Notes: generated by a model from the letters alone, not told the origin. 64,000 nt of DNA from Corynebacterium sp. p3-SID1145 (GCA_025144245.1 JALXXC010000003.1:62001-126000), one strand, 5' to 3'; shown: positions 42,502-52,233, counted from the stretch's first letter. Translations and numbers: made by a program.

Positions 42502-43998
42502 ATGAATACTAGCGCACCCCACACCGAAATCGAGCGCGATGTCGTCGTCGTCGGCGCTGGCCCTGCAGGCCTGATGGCCGCACGCACCCTGGCCAAGGCC
42601 GGCAAGTCCGTCGCCGTCCTCGAGGCCCGCGACCGCGTCGGCGGCCGCACCTGGAACGGCCGCGTGCGCGATGAGAAGGGCGTGGACCACTTCGTCGAGC
42701 TCGGCGGCCAGTGGATCTCCCCGGACCAGACCCGCCTCATCGAGCTTGTCGACGAACTCGGCCTGACCACCTTCCAGCGCTACCGCGAGGGTAAGTCCAT
42801 CTACCTCTCCCCCAACGGTGAGCGCCACGAGTACGAAGGCCCCGTCTTCCCCGCCGCGGACAGCACCCAGGCGGAAATGGACAAGCTGATCAAGATTCTC
42901 GACGACCTGGCAGCCGAGATCGGCGCCAAGGAGCCGTGGGCGCATCCGAAGGCCGCGGAGCTCGACTCCATCTCCTTCCGCCACTGGCTCGAGCAGCAGT
43001 CCGACGATGTCGAGGCCATCGACAACGTGTCCATCTACGTCGCTTCCGGCATGCTGACCAAGCCGTCCTTCACCTTCTCCGCCCTGCAAGCGGTCCTCAT
43101 GGCCGCTTCCGCCGGCTCCTTCTCTAACCTCGTGGACGAGGACTTCATCCTCGACCGCCGCGTCGAGGGCGGCATGATGTCCGTCTCCGAGACTCTCGCC
43201 GCCGAGCTCGGCGACGATGTCTTCCTGGGCACCCCAGTCCGCGAGATCCAGTGGGCGCAGCCGGATCCGTCCACCGAGGACAGCCTGAACAACGTCAAGC
43301 CGGACGTGCGCAACGGCATCCCCGACAACGGCAAGCCGGGCGACGTCACCGTCGTCTCCGACCAGGTGACCGTCCACGCCAGGAATGTCGTCGTCGCTGT
43401 TCCGCCGAACCTGTACAACCGCATCTCCTACGTGCCGCCGATGCCGCGTGACCTGCACATCGCGCACCAGCACATCTCCATGGGCCTGGTGATCAAGGTC
43501 CACGCCATTTACGAGACCCCGTTCTGGCGCGAGAAGGGCCTGTCCGGCACCGGCTTCGGCGGCGGCCGCCTGGTCCAGGAGGTCTACGACAACACCAACC
43601 GCGGCCAGAACATCGCCGGCGGCGCCGCTGGCGAGGAAGACACCTACGGCACGCTCGTTGGCTTCGTCTCCGACGTCTACGCCGAGGAAATGTGGCACCT
43701 TCCGGAGGAGGAGCGCAAGCAGCGCATCCTGTCCGCCATGGCCGAGTACCTGGGCCCGGAGACCATGGAGCCGATCGCGTTCTACCTCTCCGACATGGCT
43801 GCCGAGGAGTGGACCCGCGGCGCTTATGCCACCAGCTACGACCTGGGCGGCCTGTCCCGCTGGGGCCACCTGCAGAACCTCCCGGTCGGCCCGATCCACT
43901 TCGCGTGCTCCGACATCGCCGACGAGGGCTACCAGCACGTCGACGGCGCCATCCGCCAGGGCGAGCGCGCCGCCAACGCCATCCTCGGCAACGACTAG
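42502..43998 (+). CDS. puo: putrescine oxidase (flavin amine oxidase)
   Basis: 498 residues. N-terminal dinucleotide fold DVVVVGAGPAGLMAARTLAK, LEARDRVGGRTWNG, FVELGGQWISPDQTR; C-terminal PVGPIHFACSDIADEGYQHV, DGAIRQGERAANAIL, which matches actinobacterial putrescine oxidases. Oxidises putrescine to 4-aminobutanal, NH3 and H2O2 using FAD. Context (aldehyde dehydrogenase, GabT, GabD, permease) supports putrescine over other amines. Start ATG 42502 after AGGAG at 7 bases. First gene of puo-usp-permease-aldDH. Confidence 0.9.
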   Translation: MNTSAPHTEIERDVVVVGAGPAGLMAARTLAKAGKSVAVLEARDRVGGRTWNGRVRDEKGVDHFVELGGQWISPDQTRLIELVDELGLTTFQRYREGKSIYLSPNGERHEYEGPVFPAADSTQAEMDKLIKILDDLAAEIGAKEPWAHPKAAELDSISFRHWLEQQSDDVEAIDNVSIYVASGMLTKPSFTFSALQAVLMAASAGSFSNLVDEDFILDRRVEGGMMSVSETLAAELGDDVFLGTPVREIQWAQPDPSTEDSLNNVKPDVRNGIPDNGKPGDVTVVSDQVTVHARNVVVAVPPNLYNRISYVPPMPRDLHIAHQHISMGLVIKVHAIYETPFWREKGLSGTGFGGGRLVQEVYDNTNRGQNIAGGAAGEEDTYGTLVGFVSDVYAEEMWHLPEEERKQRILSAMAEYLGPETMEPIAFYLSDMAAEEWTRGAYATSYDLGGLSRWGHLQNLPVGPIHFACSDIADEGYQHVDGAIRQGERAANAILGND

Positions 43999-44022
43999 AA
44001 CACCAATTAGAACGGGGTGATA

Positions 44023-44964
44023 ATGAACCAACCGCCGCAGACCTCCGCAAGCAGAGGCCCGTCGAGAATTCTCGTCGGATACCTCGCCACACCATCCGGC
44101 ACCGACGCACTCAACCTGGGCATCGCCCTGGCCCGCAGTTGGAACGCCGAGCTGGAAATCGCCATGGTGGTTCCCCACTCGGAGAACTACTCGGGCGCCT
44201 ACCCGCGCGTCACCGCACACGAAACGGTGATCAGCCGGCAGCTCAGCGCATGGCTCGAGGACGCCCTCGACCGCGTGCCGGACGACGTCACTGCCACCGG
44301 CCGGGTTGTTTCGGGAGCGCACGCCGCCAATTCCTTGCACGCGACAGCCGTGGAACTGGGGTGCGACGCGATCGTCCTGGGCACCCGGGGCGGCGGTCTG
44401 CTCCGCCGGTTCAGCATCGGGTCGTCGGCGAATGCCCTGCTGCATTCGTCGTCCATTCCGATCGCCCTCGCCCCGCCACGCTACGAAGCGCCGGAGCACT
44501 TCAGCCGGATCTCCTGCATGTTCGGCACCCTGGCCGGCTCCCGCCCGCTGATCGACACAGCGCTGCGCATCGCGAAGCACACGGAAAGCGAGCTGCGCCT
44601 CATCTCCTTCCTCACGGAGGAGGACGCAGGCGCGATCACGCAGGAAGTCAACCACAAGGTGCTGGAGAACCTCGAAGCCAACGCCAACCACTACCTCGCG
44701 GAGCAGGCGCAGGAACTCGTCTTTGCGGGTTCCGCCACCACCGAGGTCGTTACCGGCAAGACCGTCGCGGAAGCGGCGACCGAGCTGGAGTGGCGTGACG
44801 ACGAGATCCTCCTCGCCGGTTCCTCAAGGCTCGCGGCCGCCGGCCGCATCTTCATGGGCCCGCGCGCCGCGAAGGTGCTGCGCTCGCTGCCGATTCCACT
44901 TCTGATCACGCCGGTGCAGGACCAGAAGAATGATTCAGGGGAGGCCGCAAATGAGCAGACGTAA
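44023..44964 (+). CDS. tandem universal stress (UspA) domain protein
   Basis: 313 residues, two Usp domains. First: RILVGYLATPSGTDALNLGI and the nucleotide motif DAIVLGTRGGGLLRRFSIGS, SANALLHSSSIPIALAP; second: TLAGSRPLIDTALRIAKHTE and EILLAGSSRLAAAGRIFMGP. ATP-binding stress proteins often sit beside transporters. Its end overlaps the start of the permease gene by 14 bases, so they are coupled. Start ATG 44023 after GGGG. Confidence 0.85.
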   Translation: MNQPPQTSASRGPSRILVGYLATPSGTDALNLGIALARSWNAELEIAMVVPHSENYSGAYPRVTAHETVISRQLSAWLEDALDRVPDDVTATGRVVSGAHAANSLHATAVELGCDAIVLGTRGGGLLRRFSIGSSANALLHSSSIPIALAPPRYEAPEHFSRISCMFGTLAGSRPLIDTALRIAKHTESELRLISFLTEEDAGAITQEVNHKVLENLEANANHYLAEQAQELVFAGSATTEVVTGKTVAEAATELEWRDDEILLAGSSRLAAAGRIFMGPRAAKVLRSLPIPLLITPVQDQKNDSGEAANEQT

Positions 44965-46504
44965 AAAGGTTGAAGACCTGGCGCATCAGCCGTCGCAAAG
45001 CGAAAAAGGCCTGGTCGCTGGGCGCGTGGGCCTGCTCGGTGCCGTGGTTATCGGCGTGAGCTGCATTGCCCCGTCCTACACCCTGACATCCGGTCTCGGC
45101 CCGACGATTTCGGAGGTCGGCGACCACGTGCCCGCCATCCTGCTGCTCGGGTTCTTCCCGATGCTGCTCGTCGCATTCGCCTACCGCGAGCTGAACAACC
45201 GCGTGCCGGACTCCGGTACCTCGTTCACCTGGGCGACCAAGGCGTTCGGGCCATGGATCGGCTGGATGGGCGGCTGGGGGCTGATCACGGCGACCATCCT
45301 GGTTCTGTCGAACCTGGCGGCCGTCGCCGTCGATTTCTTCTACATTCTGCTGGCGCAGCTCACCGGAAACGATTCCTTCGCGGAGCTGACCCGCAATTTG
45401 TGGGTGAATATCCCGACGACGATTCTGCTTCTCGCCATCGCGGCCTACATCTCTTACCGCGGCCTCGAATCCACCGAGAAGCTCCAGTACTTCCTTGTCG
45501 CCCTCCAGCTGTTCACCCTCGTGCTCTTCGGGTCGATGGCTCTGTGGAACGCCTACCACGGCGGCGGATACGATTTCCACCCGGTCGAGGCCGACTGGTT
45601 CAACCCGCTGACCATCGGAGACTTCTCCACCGTGGCCGCCGGCATCTCCCTGTCGATCTTCATGTTCTGGGGCTGGGACGTGACGCTGACCATGAACGAG
45701 GAGACCAAGGACCCGGAGAAGACCCCCGGTCGCGCAGCCACGCTGACCGTCCTGGTGGTCATCACCGTCTACATCCTCACCGCTGTCGCGATCGTGGCGT
45801 GGGCGGGCACCGGCGACACCGGTCTCGGCGCCGGGAACCCGGATAACCAGGAGTCTATCTTCGCCGCTCTGGCCGGCCCTGTCATGGGTCCGTGGGCGAT
45901 CCTCATGTCCATCTCGGTGCTGGCGAGCTCCTTCGCTTCACTCCAGTCCACCATGGTCGGCCCCGCACGCACCCTGCTGGCGATGGGCTTCTACAAGGCC
46001 CTTCCCCCAGTCTTCGCGCACATCAGCCCGAAGTTCCACACCCCCGGCGTGGCCACCGTCGCCTCCGCCGTCGCGGCCGGCGGCTTCTATACCGTGACCA
46101 GGATCGCGTCGGAGAATGCCCTGTGGGACACAATCACCGCTCTGGGCTTGATGATCTGCTTCTACTACGGCATCACCGCATTCGCGTGCGTGTGGTTCTT
46201 CCGCAAGGAGATCACCCGCTCGGCCCGCGGATTCATCTTCCGCTTCCTGCTGCCGCTGATCGGCGGAACGATGCTGCTGGCGATGTTCTTCATCACCGCA
46301 TTCGATTCCATCGACCCGTCTTACGGTTCGGGCTCCTCGATCTTCGGGTTGGGCACCGTCTTCGTGCTCGGCATGGGCATTCTGCTCCTCGGCGTGGTGC
46401 TCATGCTGTTCACCCGCCTGAAGCACCCAGAGTTCTTCCGCAACGAGACCCTTCCGCGGGTCACCGCGGACGACGAGGACGGCAGCGAGGTCCTGACCAT
46501 CTAG
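44951..46504 (+). CDS. APC-superfamily permease, probable putrescine/GABA importer
   Basis: 517 residues, twelve membrane segments. Motifs: GLLGAVVIGVSCIAPSYTLT, YRELNNRVPDSGTSFTWATK, GWMGGWGLITATILVLSNLA, FMFWGWDVTLTMNEETKDPE. Similar to the amino acid/polyamine transporters found next to putrescine oxidases in actinobacteria. Position between puo and the aldehyde dehydrogenase supports polyamine uptake; specificity is inferred from context only. GGGGAGG precedes the ATG. Confidence 0.85.
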   Translation: MSRRKKVEDLAHQPSQSEKGLVAGRVGLLGAVVIGVSCIAPSYTLTSGLGPTISEVGDHVPAILLLGFFPMLLVAFAYRELNNRVPDSGTSFTWATKAFGPWIGWMGGWGLITATILVLSNLAAVAVDFFYILLAQLTGNDSFAELTRNLWVNIPTTILLLAIAAYISYRGLESTEKLQYFLVALQLFTLVLFGSMALWNAYHGGGYDFHPVEADWFNPLTIGDFSTVAAGISLSIFMFWGWDVTLTMNEETKDPEKTPGRAATLTVLVVITVYILTAVAIVAWAGTGDTGLGAGNPDNQESIFAALAGPVMGPWAILMSISVLASSFASLQSTMVGPARTLLAMGFYKALPPVFAHISPKFHTPGVATVASAVAAGGFYTVTRIASENALWDTITALGLMICFYYGITAFACVWFFRKEITRSARGFIFRFLLPLIGGTMLLAMFFITAFDSIDPSYGSGSSIFGLGTVFVLGMGILLLGVVLMLFTRLKHPEFFRNETLPRVTADDEDGSEVLTI

Positions 46505-46625
46505 CTAGCTGGCTGAGTCGCCTGCCAGCTGGCTGGCTGCCGTTCACAGGACCCGTACCTACACTGGCGGGCGCACAATGAAATCAACGAATCCTTATCC
46601 GAATCAACGCCTTCAAGGAGACGAC

Positions 46626-48008
46626 ATGGCTGACAAAGATATGTCCTACCGAGTAGAAAACCCGGCGACGGGAAAGGTCGTCGCGACCTACCCCACCGCC
46701 ACCGATGACGAGATCCAGCAGGTTCTCGCCGCATCGGAGAAGGGCTTCAACGAGTGGTCCGCACTGGACATCGCCGAGCGCAAGAAGTACGTCCTGCGCA
46801 TCGCGGAGCTTTTCGACGAGCGCCAGGACGAGCTCGTCGAGATCATCGGCCGCGAGATGGGCAAGTCCCGCCCCCACGCCATCGACGAGGTGGAGCTGTC
46901 CGCCAACATCTTCCGCTACTACGCGAAAAACGGCGAGGAGTTCGCCGCCGACCGCAAGATCGAGAGCTTCAACGGCGGCACCGCCGTCATCCGCCACCTG
47001 CCGCTCGGCGCGCTGGTGGGCATCATGCCGTGGAACTTCCCCTACTACCAGGTGGCACGCTTCGCGGCACCGAACTTGATGAACGGCAACACCATCATCC
47101 TCAAGCACGCTGAGATCTGCGCGGAATCCTCCGCCGCGATCCAGAAGATCATCGAGGATGCCGGTGTTCCGGCGGGCGTGTACCAGAACGTGTACGCCTC
47201 CCACGACCAGATCACCACCATGATCGAGGACCCGCGCGTGCAGGGTGTCTCCCTCACGGGTTCCGAGCGCGCGGGCGCCGCCGTCGGCGCGACCGCCGGC
47301 AAGAACCTGAAGAAGGCTGTGCTCGAGCTCGGCGGCAACGACCCGTACGTGCTGCTGGACACCGACGATGTGAAGGCCGCGGCCGAACTGGCCTGGGAGA
47401 CCCGCATCTACAACATGGGCCAGGTCTGCAACGGCAACAAGCGCATGATCGTCATGGAGGACATCTACGACGAGTTCGTCGGCGAGCTGGTCGCACTCGC
47501 TGAGCAGGCGAAGCCGGGTACGCCCAATGAGGCCGGCGAGAACGGCATCTACGCCCCGCTGTCCTCCCGCGACGCCGCTGAGCGTCTCGATGAGCAGGTC
47601 ACCCGCGCCGTCAAGGAGGGCGCGACCCTGCGCGCAGGCGGCGGCCTGGGCGAGAACGCCTACTACGCACCGGCAGTGCTGACCGACCTGGGCAAGGACA
47701 ACTCCGTGTACAACGAGGAGCTCTTCGGCCCGATCGCCCTGGTGTTCAAGGTCTCCTCGGACGAGGAAGCCCTCGAGCTGGCCAACGACACCCAGTACGG
47801 CCTCGGCGGCGCAGTCTTTTCCCAGGACACCGAGCGTGCACGCAAGGTCGCCCGCCAGATCAACTCCGGCATGGCCAACGTGAACACCCCCGCCGGTGAA
47901 GGCGAGGAGATCCCCTTCGGCGGTGTGAAGCGCTCCGGCTTCGGCCGCGAGCTCGGCCCGCTGGGCATGGACGAGTTCGTGAACAAGCAGCTTTACTTCG
48001 AGGCATAG
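46626..48008 (+). CDS. aldehyde dehydrogenase, probable 4-aminobutanal dehydrogenase
   Basis: 460 residues. ALDH motifs: LVGIMPWNFPYYQVARFAAP, VSLTGSERAGAAVGATAGKN, LELGGNDPYVLLDTDD, cysteine loop NMGQVCNGNKRMIVMED, EELFGPIALVFKVSSDEEAL and PFGGVKRSGFGRELG. Short form like YneI/Sad and actinobacterial amine-cluster enzymes. Directly downstream of puo and the permease, it would convert 4-aminobutanal to GABA; succinate semialdehyde is an alternative substrate. AAGGAG at good distance from ATG 46626; strong terminator follows. Confidence 0.88.
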   Translation: MADKDMSYRVENPATGKVVATYPTATDDEIQQVLAASEKGFNEWSALDIAERKKYVLRIAELFDERQDELVEIIGREMGKSRPHAIDEVELSANIFRYYAKNGEEFAADRKIESFNGGTAVIRHLPLGALVGIMPWNFPYYQVARFAAPNLMNGNTIILKHAEICAESSAAIQKIIEDAGVPAGVYQNVYASHDQITTMIEDPRVQGVSLTGSERAGAAVGATAGKNLKKAVLELGGNDPYVLLDTDDVKAAAELAWETRIYNMGQVCNGNKRMIVMEDIYDEFVGELVALAEQAKPGTPNEAGENGIYAPLSSRDAAERLDEQVTRAVKEGATLRAGGGLGENAYYAPAVLTDLGKDNSVYNEELFGPIALVFKVSSDEEALELANDTQYGLGGAVFSQDTERARKVARQINSGMANVNTPAGEGEEIPFGGVKRSGFGRELGPLGMDEFVNKQLYFEA

Positions 48009-48040
48009 GGTACGGAAACGCCTGAGGAATCTGCCCCACC

Positions 48041-48091
48041 ACTGCCCCCGGTTAACGCCGCTCCCGCGACGCGAACCGGGGGCAGTTTTCT
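48041..48091 (+). terminator. rho-independent terminator of the puo operon
   Basis: ACTGCCCCCGGTT and AACCGGGGGCAGT form a perfect 13-base stem followed by TTTTC. It closes the puo-usp-permease-ALDH unit. Confidence 0.92.
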
Positions 48092-48163
48092 TAAGAATCT
48101 ACAGGTAGTGAGATTCCCATAACTCACGTCTATAAGTTGTGCGTTTCGTTACAATTGGTGTTC

Positions 48164-48643
48164 ATGGAATTCAATCTCAAGCCCGCCACAGAATCGGACC
48201 GCACCTACATCCGCCGCCTGCACTACTTGGCGGATGTTTTCGGGGACGAGTCCAAGCCGCTTGGCTGTGGCCAGGAAAAGGTGAAGGCATTCGTCGACGA
48301 TTGGTCCCCCGAGCACGACGGCGGCTGGATCGCCCACGACCAGGAACGGACTCCGGCCGGCGGCATCTGGCTGCGCTACTGGGAAGAAGGCGACACGACC
48401 AGTGAGGCCAACCTGGGCCCGGACGTCCCGGAGCTCATTCTCGCCGTCGAGGAGCGCTCCCACGGTTACGGCCTGAGCGCCGTGCTCCTGCACTCCGTGT
48501 GCGAGCTCGCCATCGACCAGGGCGCAAAGCGCATCGCGCTCGAGGTCATGCCGGAGAACAAGCGCGCACGCTACGTCTACGAGAAATTCGGCTTCGTCCC
48601 CACCGAGGCGAACCCGAACGTCATGTACCGCGACCTGGCCTAA
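48164..48643 (+). CDS. GNAT-family N-acetyltransferase
   Basis: 159 residues. GNAT order: N-terminal NLKPATESDRTYIRRLHYLA, the strand ELILAVEERSHGYGLSAVLL (acetyl-CoA pyrophosphate loop region) and C-terminal ALEVMPENKRARYVYEKFGF. Substrate unknown. ATG 48164 has only a weak ribosome-binding site; an upstream GTG at 48137 in frame is possible. Own terminator downstream. Confidence 0.87.
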   Translation: MEFNLKPATESDRTYIRRLHYLADVFGDESKPLGCGQEKVKAFVDDWSPEHDGGWIAHDQERTPAGGIWLRYWEEGDTTSEANLGPDVPELILAVEERSHGYGLSAVLLHSVCELAIDQGAKRIALEVMPENKRARYVYEKFGFVPTEANPNVMYRDLA

Positions 48644-48679
48644 CCGCAGACCAGGCCGCGCGCCGCGCCCCAGAAACCT

Positions 48680-48714
48680 GCCGCCGCTCCCCGCATCCGG
48701 GGCGGCGGCTTTTC
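48680..48714 (+). terminator. terminator of the GNAT gene
   Basis: GCCGCCGC-CCCC pairs with GGGG-CGGCGGC around a short CAT-containing loop, then TTTTCTG. Strong intrinsic terminator. Confidence 0.88.
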
Positions 48715-48788
48715 TGTGCCCGGCCATGCTGGATCCCACCGAACCACGCACCCTACATGTGGGGGAAACCGGACTTTAACGACAGAAA

Positions 48789-48807
48789 TACCCCCGGGTC
48801 GGGGGTA
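48789..48807. promoter_or_regulatory. small perfect inverted repeat upstream of the ABC operon
   Basis: TACCCCC-GGGTC-GGGGGTA, 7-base arms, 110 bases before the binding-protein gene. Candidate regulator site. Confidence 0.45.
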
Positions 48808-48916
48808 GGCACACAGGCATTTCCGCAGGATTGTTCATGGGAAATTAACGCTACCCACGCTTTTAAGCACGCATTCTTTAAGATTGAGGAAACCTCCGAC
48901 TCTGAAAGGTGTACGC

Positions 48917-50167
48917 ATGAAACTTCACGCAACCCGACGGGCTGGCGCGGCATTGTGCGCCATCGCCCTGTCCACCACCGCTCTCGCAGCCTGCTCCAGC
49001 GATTCCGCCGATTCCAACGGCGGTTCCTCCGAGGGTGCTGGCGAGCGTGGCCCCATCACCTTCGCCATGGGCCGCAACGACACCGACAAGCTGACCCCGA
49101 TCATCGACGCTTGGAACGAGCAGCACCCGGATGAGCAGGTCACCCTGAAGGAGCTCGCCGGTGAGGCGGACGACCAGCGCGACACCCTCGTGCAGTCCCT
49201 CCAGGCAGGCAACTCCGACTACGACGTGATGGCTCTCGACGTGGTCTGGACCGCGGACTTCGCCGCCAACCAGTGGCTCGAACCGCTCGAGGGCGACTTC
49301 GCCATCGACACCTCCAAGCTGCTGCAGTCCACCGTCGAATCTGCCACCTACAACGGCAAGCTCTACGCTCTGCCGCAGAACACCAACGGCCAGTTGCTCT
49401 TCCGCAACGTGGACAAGATCGATTCCAAGCCGGACACCTTCGAAGACATCAAGAATGCCTGCAAGTCCGTCGAGGGCGACTGCCTGACCACCCAGCTCAA
49501 GCAGTACGAGGGCCTGACCGTGAACGCCGTGGGCTTCATCAACGGCTGGGGCGGCACCGTCATCGACGATCAGGGCCAGCCGACTGTCGAGTCCGCTGAG
49601 GCGAAGGCCGGCCTTCAGGCGCTTGTCGACGCTTACGCGGATGGCACCATCGCCAAGAGCTCCACTGCGGCCACCGAGGAGGAGACCAACCTGGCCTTCA
49701 CCGAGGGCAACACAGCCCTGGCCATCAACTGGCCGTACATGTACGCCAACGCCGTGGAGAAGGGCCTGAACTTCGAGGTCCAGCCGCTCGTCGGCGAGAA
49801 GGGAGTCGGCGTGTCCACGCTCGGCGGCTACAACAATGGCATCAACGTCAACTCCAAGCACAAGGCGACCGCCAAGGACTTCATCGAGTTCATCATCAGC
49901 GAGGACAACCAGCTCTCCTTCGCCAAGGCGTCCTTCCCGCCGGTGCTCTCCTCCATCTACGACAACGAGGAGCTGATCAAGGAGCAGCCGTACCTGCCGG
50001 CTCTGAAGGAGTCCCTGGAGAACGCGAAGCCGCGTCCGGTTTCCCCGTTCTACCCGGCGATCTCTAAGGCCGTCCAGGACAACGCTTATGCCGCACTGAC
50101 CTCCGGCAAGAGCGTCGACGATGCCACCAAGGACATGTCTGCGGCGATCAAGCAGGCAGCCCAGTAA
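48917..50167 (+). CDS. tusE: sugar ABC transporter substrate-binding lipoprotein, trehalose-type
   Basis: 416 residues. Lipoprotein signal with TALAACSS (Cys26), then a type-I sugar-binding fold: GPITFAMGRNDTDKLTPIID, SLQAGNSDYDVMALDVVWTA, LYALPQNTNGQLLFRNVDKI, GFINGWGGTVID, GNTALAINWPYMYANAVEKG. The pattern and gene order resemble LpqY of mycobacteria and TusE of C. glutamicum, which bind trehalose; maltose or a related disaccharide cannot be excluded. Start ATG 48917 after GAAAGG. Confidence 0.85.
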   Translation: MKLHATRRAGAALCAIALSTTALAACSSDSADSNGGSSEGAGERGPITFAMGRNDTDKLTPIIDAWNEQHPDEQVTLKELAGEADDQRDTLVQSLQAGNSDYDVMALDVVWTADFAANQWLEPLEGDFAIDTSKLLQSTVESATYNGKLYALPQNTNGQLLFRNVDKIDSKPDTFEDIKNACKSVEGDCLTTQLKQYEGLTVNAVGFINGWGGTVIDDQGQPTVESAEAKAGLQALVDAYADGTIAKSSTAATEEETNLAFTEGNTALAINWPYMYANAVEKGLNFEVQPLVGEKGVGVSTLGGYNNGINVNSKHKATAKDFIEFIISEDNQLSFAKASFPPVLSSIYDNEELIKEQPYLPALKESLENAKPRPVSPFYPAISKAVQDNAYAALTSGKSVDDATKDMSAAIKQAAQ

Positions 50168-50179
50168 CAACCACATACC

Positions 50180-50217
50180 GTCAGTGCCCACCCCCATCTC
50201 TGTGGGAGGGCACTGAC
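50180..50217 (+). promoter_or_regulatory. intercistronic hairpin after the binding-protein gene
   Basis: GTCAGTGCCC and GGGCACTGAC form a perfect 10-base stem without a T-run. Such hairpins after binding-protein genes usually protect or partially terminate the message so that the binding protein exceeds the permeases. Confidence 0.7.
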
Positions 50218-50317
50218 ACTACACGGCCGCAGCGGTTTGCACTCCGTCTGCGGCCATATTCATTATTAGGCTGCAAAGTGCGCTCAGAGCATTGGGCGCT
50301 GAGCGTTAGGAGAGTTC

Positions 50318-51403
50318 ATGAGTACCGTCGTCAAGCGGCGTGATTCTGCGGGAGGGGCAAAGCCCGCAGCAAAGAAATCACGCTCCCGCAGCGATTCCGG
50401 CAAAGCGTACGCACTAGTCGCGCCCGCACTGATCGTGCTGGCCATCGTGATCGGCTACCCGATCGTGCGCGCGATCTGGTTGTCCTTCCAGGCGAACCGC
50501 CACCTCGACCCCGCCACCGGCGTGTTCGTCGAAGGCGGCTTCGCGGGGCTGGACAACTACCTGTACTGGGTCCAGAACCGCTGCATGAGCCCGACGGGCA
50601 CTGTCGGCGAATGCCCGCCCGGCGTGCTGGCGACGGACTTCTGGCCCGCCCTCGGCATCACCTTGTTCTTCACGGTGGTCACGGTCTCGCTCGAGGCTGT
50701 TCTGGGCATGGTGATGGCCCTGATCATGAACCACCCCTCCCGCGTGCGTTCCCTCGTGCGCGCGGCGGTGCTGATTCCCTGGGCGATCCCGACTGCTGTG
50801 ACCGCGAAACTGTGGCAGTTCATGTTCGCCCCCAACGGCATCGTGAACTCGCTGCTCGGGCAGAGCATCGCCTGGACCACGGACCCGTGGGCGGCGCGCA
50901 TCGCCGTCATCATCGCGGATGTGTGGAAGACGACCCCGTTCGTCGCCCTGCTGATTCTCGCCGGCCTGCAGATGATCCCGAAGGATGTCTACGAAGCGGC
51001 CCGCGTGGACGGCGCATCGGCGTGGCAGAGCTTCACGCGCATCACTCTGCCGCTGGTGCGGCCCACGCTCATGGTGGCGATTCTCTTCCGCACCCTGGAC
51101 GCCCTGCGCATGTACGACCTTCCGGTCATCATGATCTCCGGGTCCTCCAACTCCCCCACCGCCACGATCTCCCAGCTGGTGGTCGAAGACATGCGCCAGA
51201 ACAACTTCAACTCCGCCTCCGCGCTGTCGACGTTGATCTTCCTGCTCATCTTCGCCGTCGCCTTCCTCATGGTCCGCTTCGGCGGCGCAGATGTCGGCGG
51301 TGAAGACACGCAGAGCAGAAGAGAAAAACGCGCCGCGAAACGGCGGGCGAAGAACAAGGAGAAAGCCACCGCTGACGCGGCGGTAACGGAGGCAGCACGA
51401 TGA
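50318..51403 (+). CDS. tusF: sugar ABC transporter permease (MalF type)
   Basis: 361 residues, six membrane segments with a lysine-rich N-terminus and tail. Inner-membrane EAA loop: DVYEAARVDGASAWQSFTRI, TLPLVRPTLM. N-terminal VAPALIVLAIVIGYPIVRAI is typical. Partner of the next gene, overlapping by 4 bases (ATGA). The ATPase is not in the window; a shared MsiK-like ATPase elsewhere is likely. Confidence 0.88.
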   Translation: MSTVVKRRDSAGGAKPAAKKSRSRSDSGKAYALVAPALIVLAIVIGYPIVRAIWLSFQANRHLDPATGVFVEGGFAGLDNYLYWVQNRCMSPTGTVGECPPGVLATDFWPALGITLFFTVVTVSLEAVLGMVMALIMNHPSRVRSLVRAAVLIPWAIPTAVTAKLWQFMFAPNGIVNSLLGQSIAWTTDPWAARIAVIIADVWKTTPFVALLILAGLQMIPKDVYEAARVDGASAWQSFTRITLPLVRPTLMVAILFRTLDALRMYDLPVIMISGSSNSPTATISQLVVEDMRQNNFNSASALSTLIFLLIFAVAFLMVRFGGADVGGEDTQSRREKRAAKRRAKNKEKATADAAVTEAAR

Positions 51404-52233
51404 AGAAGAACCTCGGAAAAATCGGCCACGTCCTCGGAGTGATCTTCATTCTCGTGTGGGGGCTGGCACCGTTCTACTGGATGCTCGTCACCGCACTGCG
51501 CGATAAGGGCCACACCTTCGACACCACCCCGTGGCCCACGCACGTCACCCTGGAGAATTTCCGCGACGCGCTGGCCACCGACAAGGGCAACGACTTCCTG
51601 GGGGCGATCGGAAACTCACTGATCATCTCCCTGATCACCACCGCGCTCGCCGTCATGGTGGGCATCTTCACCGGCTACGCGCTTGCACGCCTGAATTTCA
51701 AAGGCAAGGGTATTGTCACCGGCATCATCCTGGCCGCGTCGATGTTCCCCGGCATCGCGCTTGTCACCCCGCTGTTCCAGCTCTTCGGCAACATCGGGTG
51801 GATCGGCACCTACCGGGCCATGATCATCCCGAACATCTCCTTCGCTCTGCCACTCACGGTGTACACGCTCATCTCCTTCCTGCGCCAGTTGCCGTGGGAG
51901 CTCGAGGAAGCGGCGCGTGTCGACGGTGCCACCCGTGGACAGGCCTTCCGCAAGGTGCTGCTCCCCCTCGCCGCACCCGGCATCTTCACCACCGCGATCA
52001 TCGCGTTCATCGCGACGTGGAACGAGTTCATGCTCGCCCGCCAGCTGTCCACCAACGCCACTGAGCCGGTCACTGTAGCCATTGCCCGCTTCTCGGGCCC
52101 GAGCGCCTTCGAGTACCCCTACGCCGCGATCATGGCCGCCGGCTCGCTCGTGACGGTGCCGCTCATTCTCATGGTGCTGGTCTTCCAGCGCCGCATCGTC
52201 TCCGGTCTGACCGCCGGCGGCGTGAAGGGATAA
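51400..52233 (+). CDS. tusG: sugar ABC transporter permease (MalG type)
   Basis: 277 residues, six membrane segments. EAA loop ELEEAARVDGATRGQAFRKV, LLPLAAPGIFTTAIIAF; N-terminus GVIFILVWGLAPFYWMLVTA. Translationally coupled to the MalF-type permease by a 4-base overlap. Completes the membrane part of the importer. Confidence 0.88.
   Translation: MKKNLGKIGHVLGVIFILVWGLAPFYWMLVTALRDKGHTFDTTPWPTHVTLENFRDALATDKGNDFLGAIGNSLIISLITTALAVMVGIFTGYALARLNFKGKGIVTGIILAASMFPGIALVTPLFQLFGNIGWIGTYRAMIIPNISFALPLTVYTLISFLRQLPWELEEAARVDGATRGQAFRKVLLPLAAPGIFTTAIIAFIATWNEFMLARQLSTNATEPVTVAIARFSGPSAFEYPYAAIMAAGSLVTVPLILMVLVFQRRIVSGLTAGGVKG

Noticed and set aside
42457..44691. 744-codon open frame antisense to puo and the Usp gene
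   Set aside because: Covers two well-supported genes on the other strand; no family motif; codon-bias artefact.
46501..46560. CTAGCTGGCTG-type repeats after the APC permease as a terminator
   Set aside because: Short direct repeats only; no stable stem with a T-run, and the aldehyde dehydrogenase gene appears to continue the operon.
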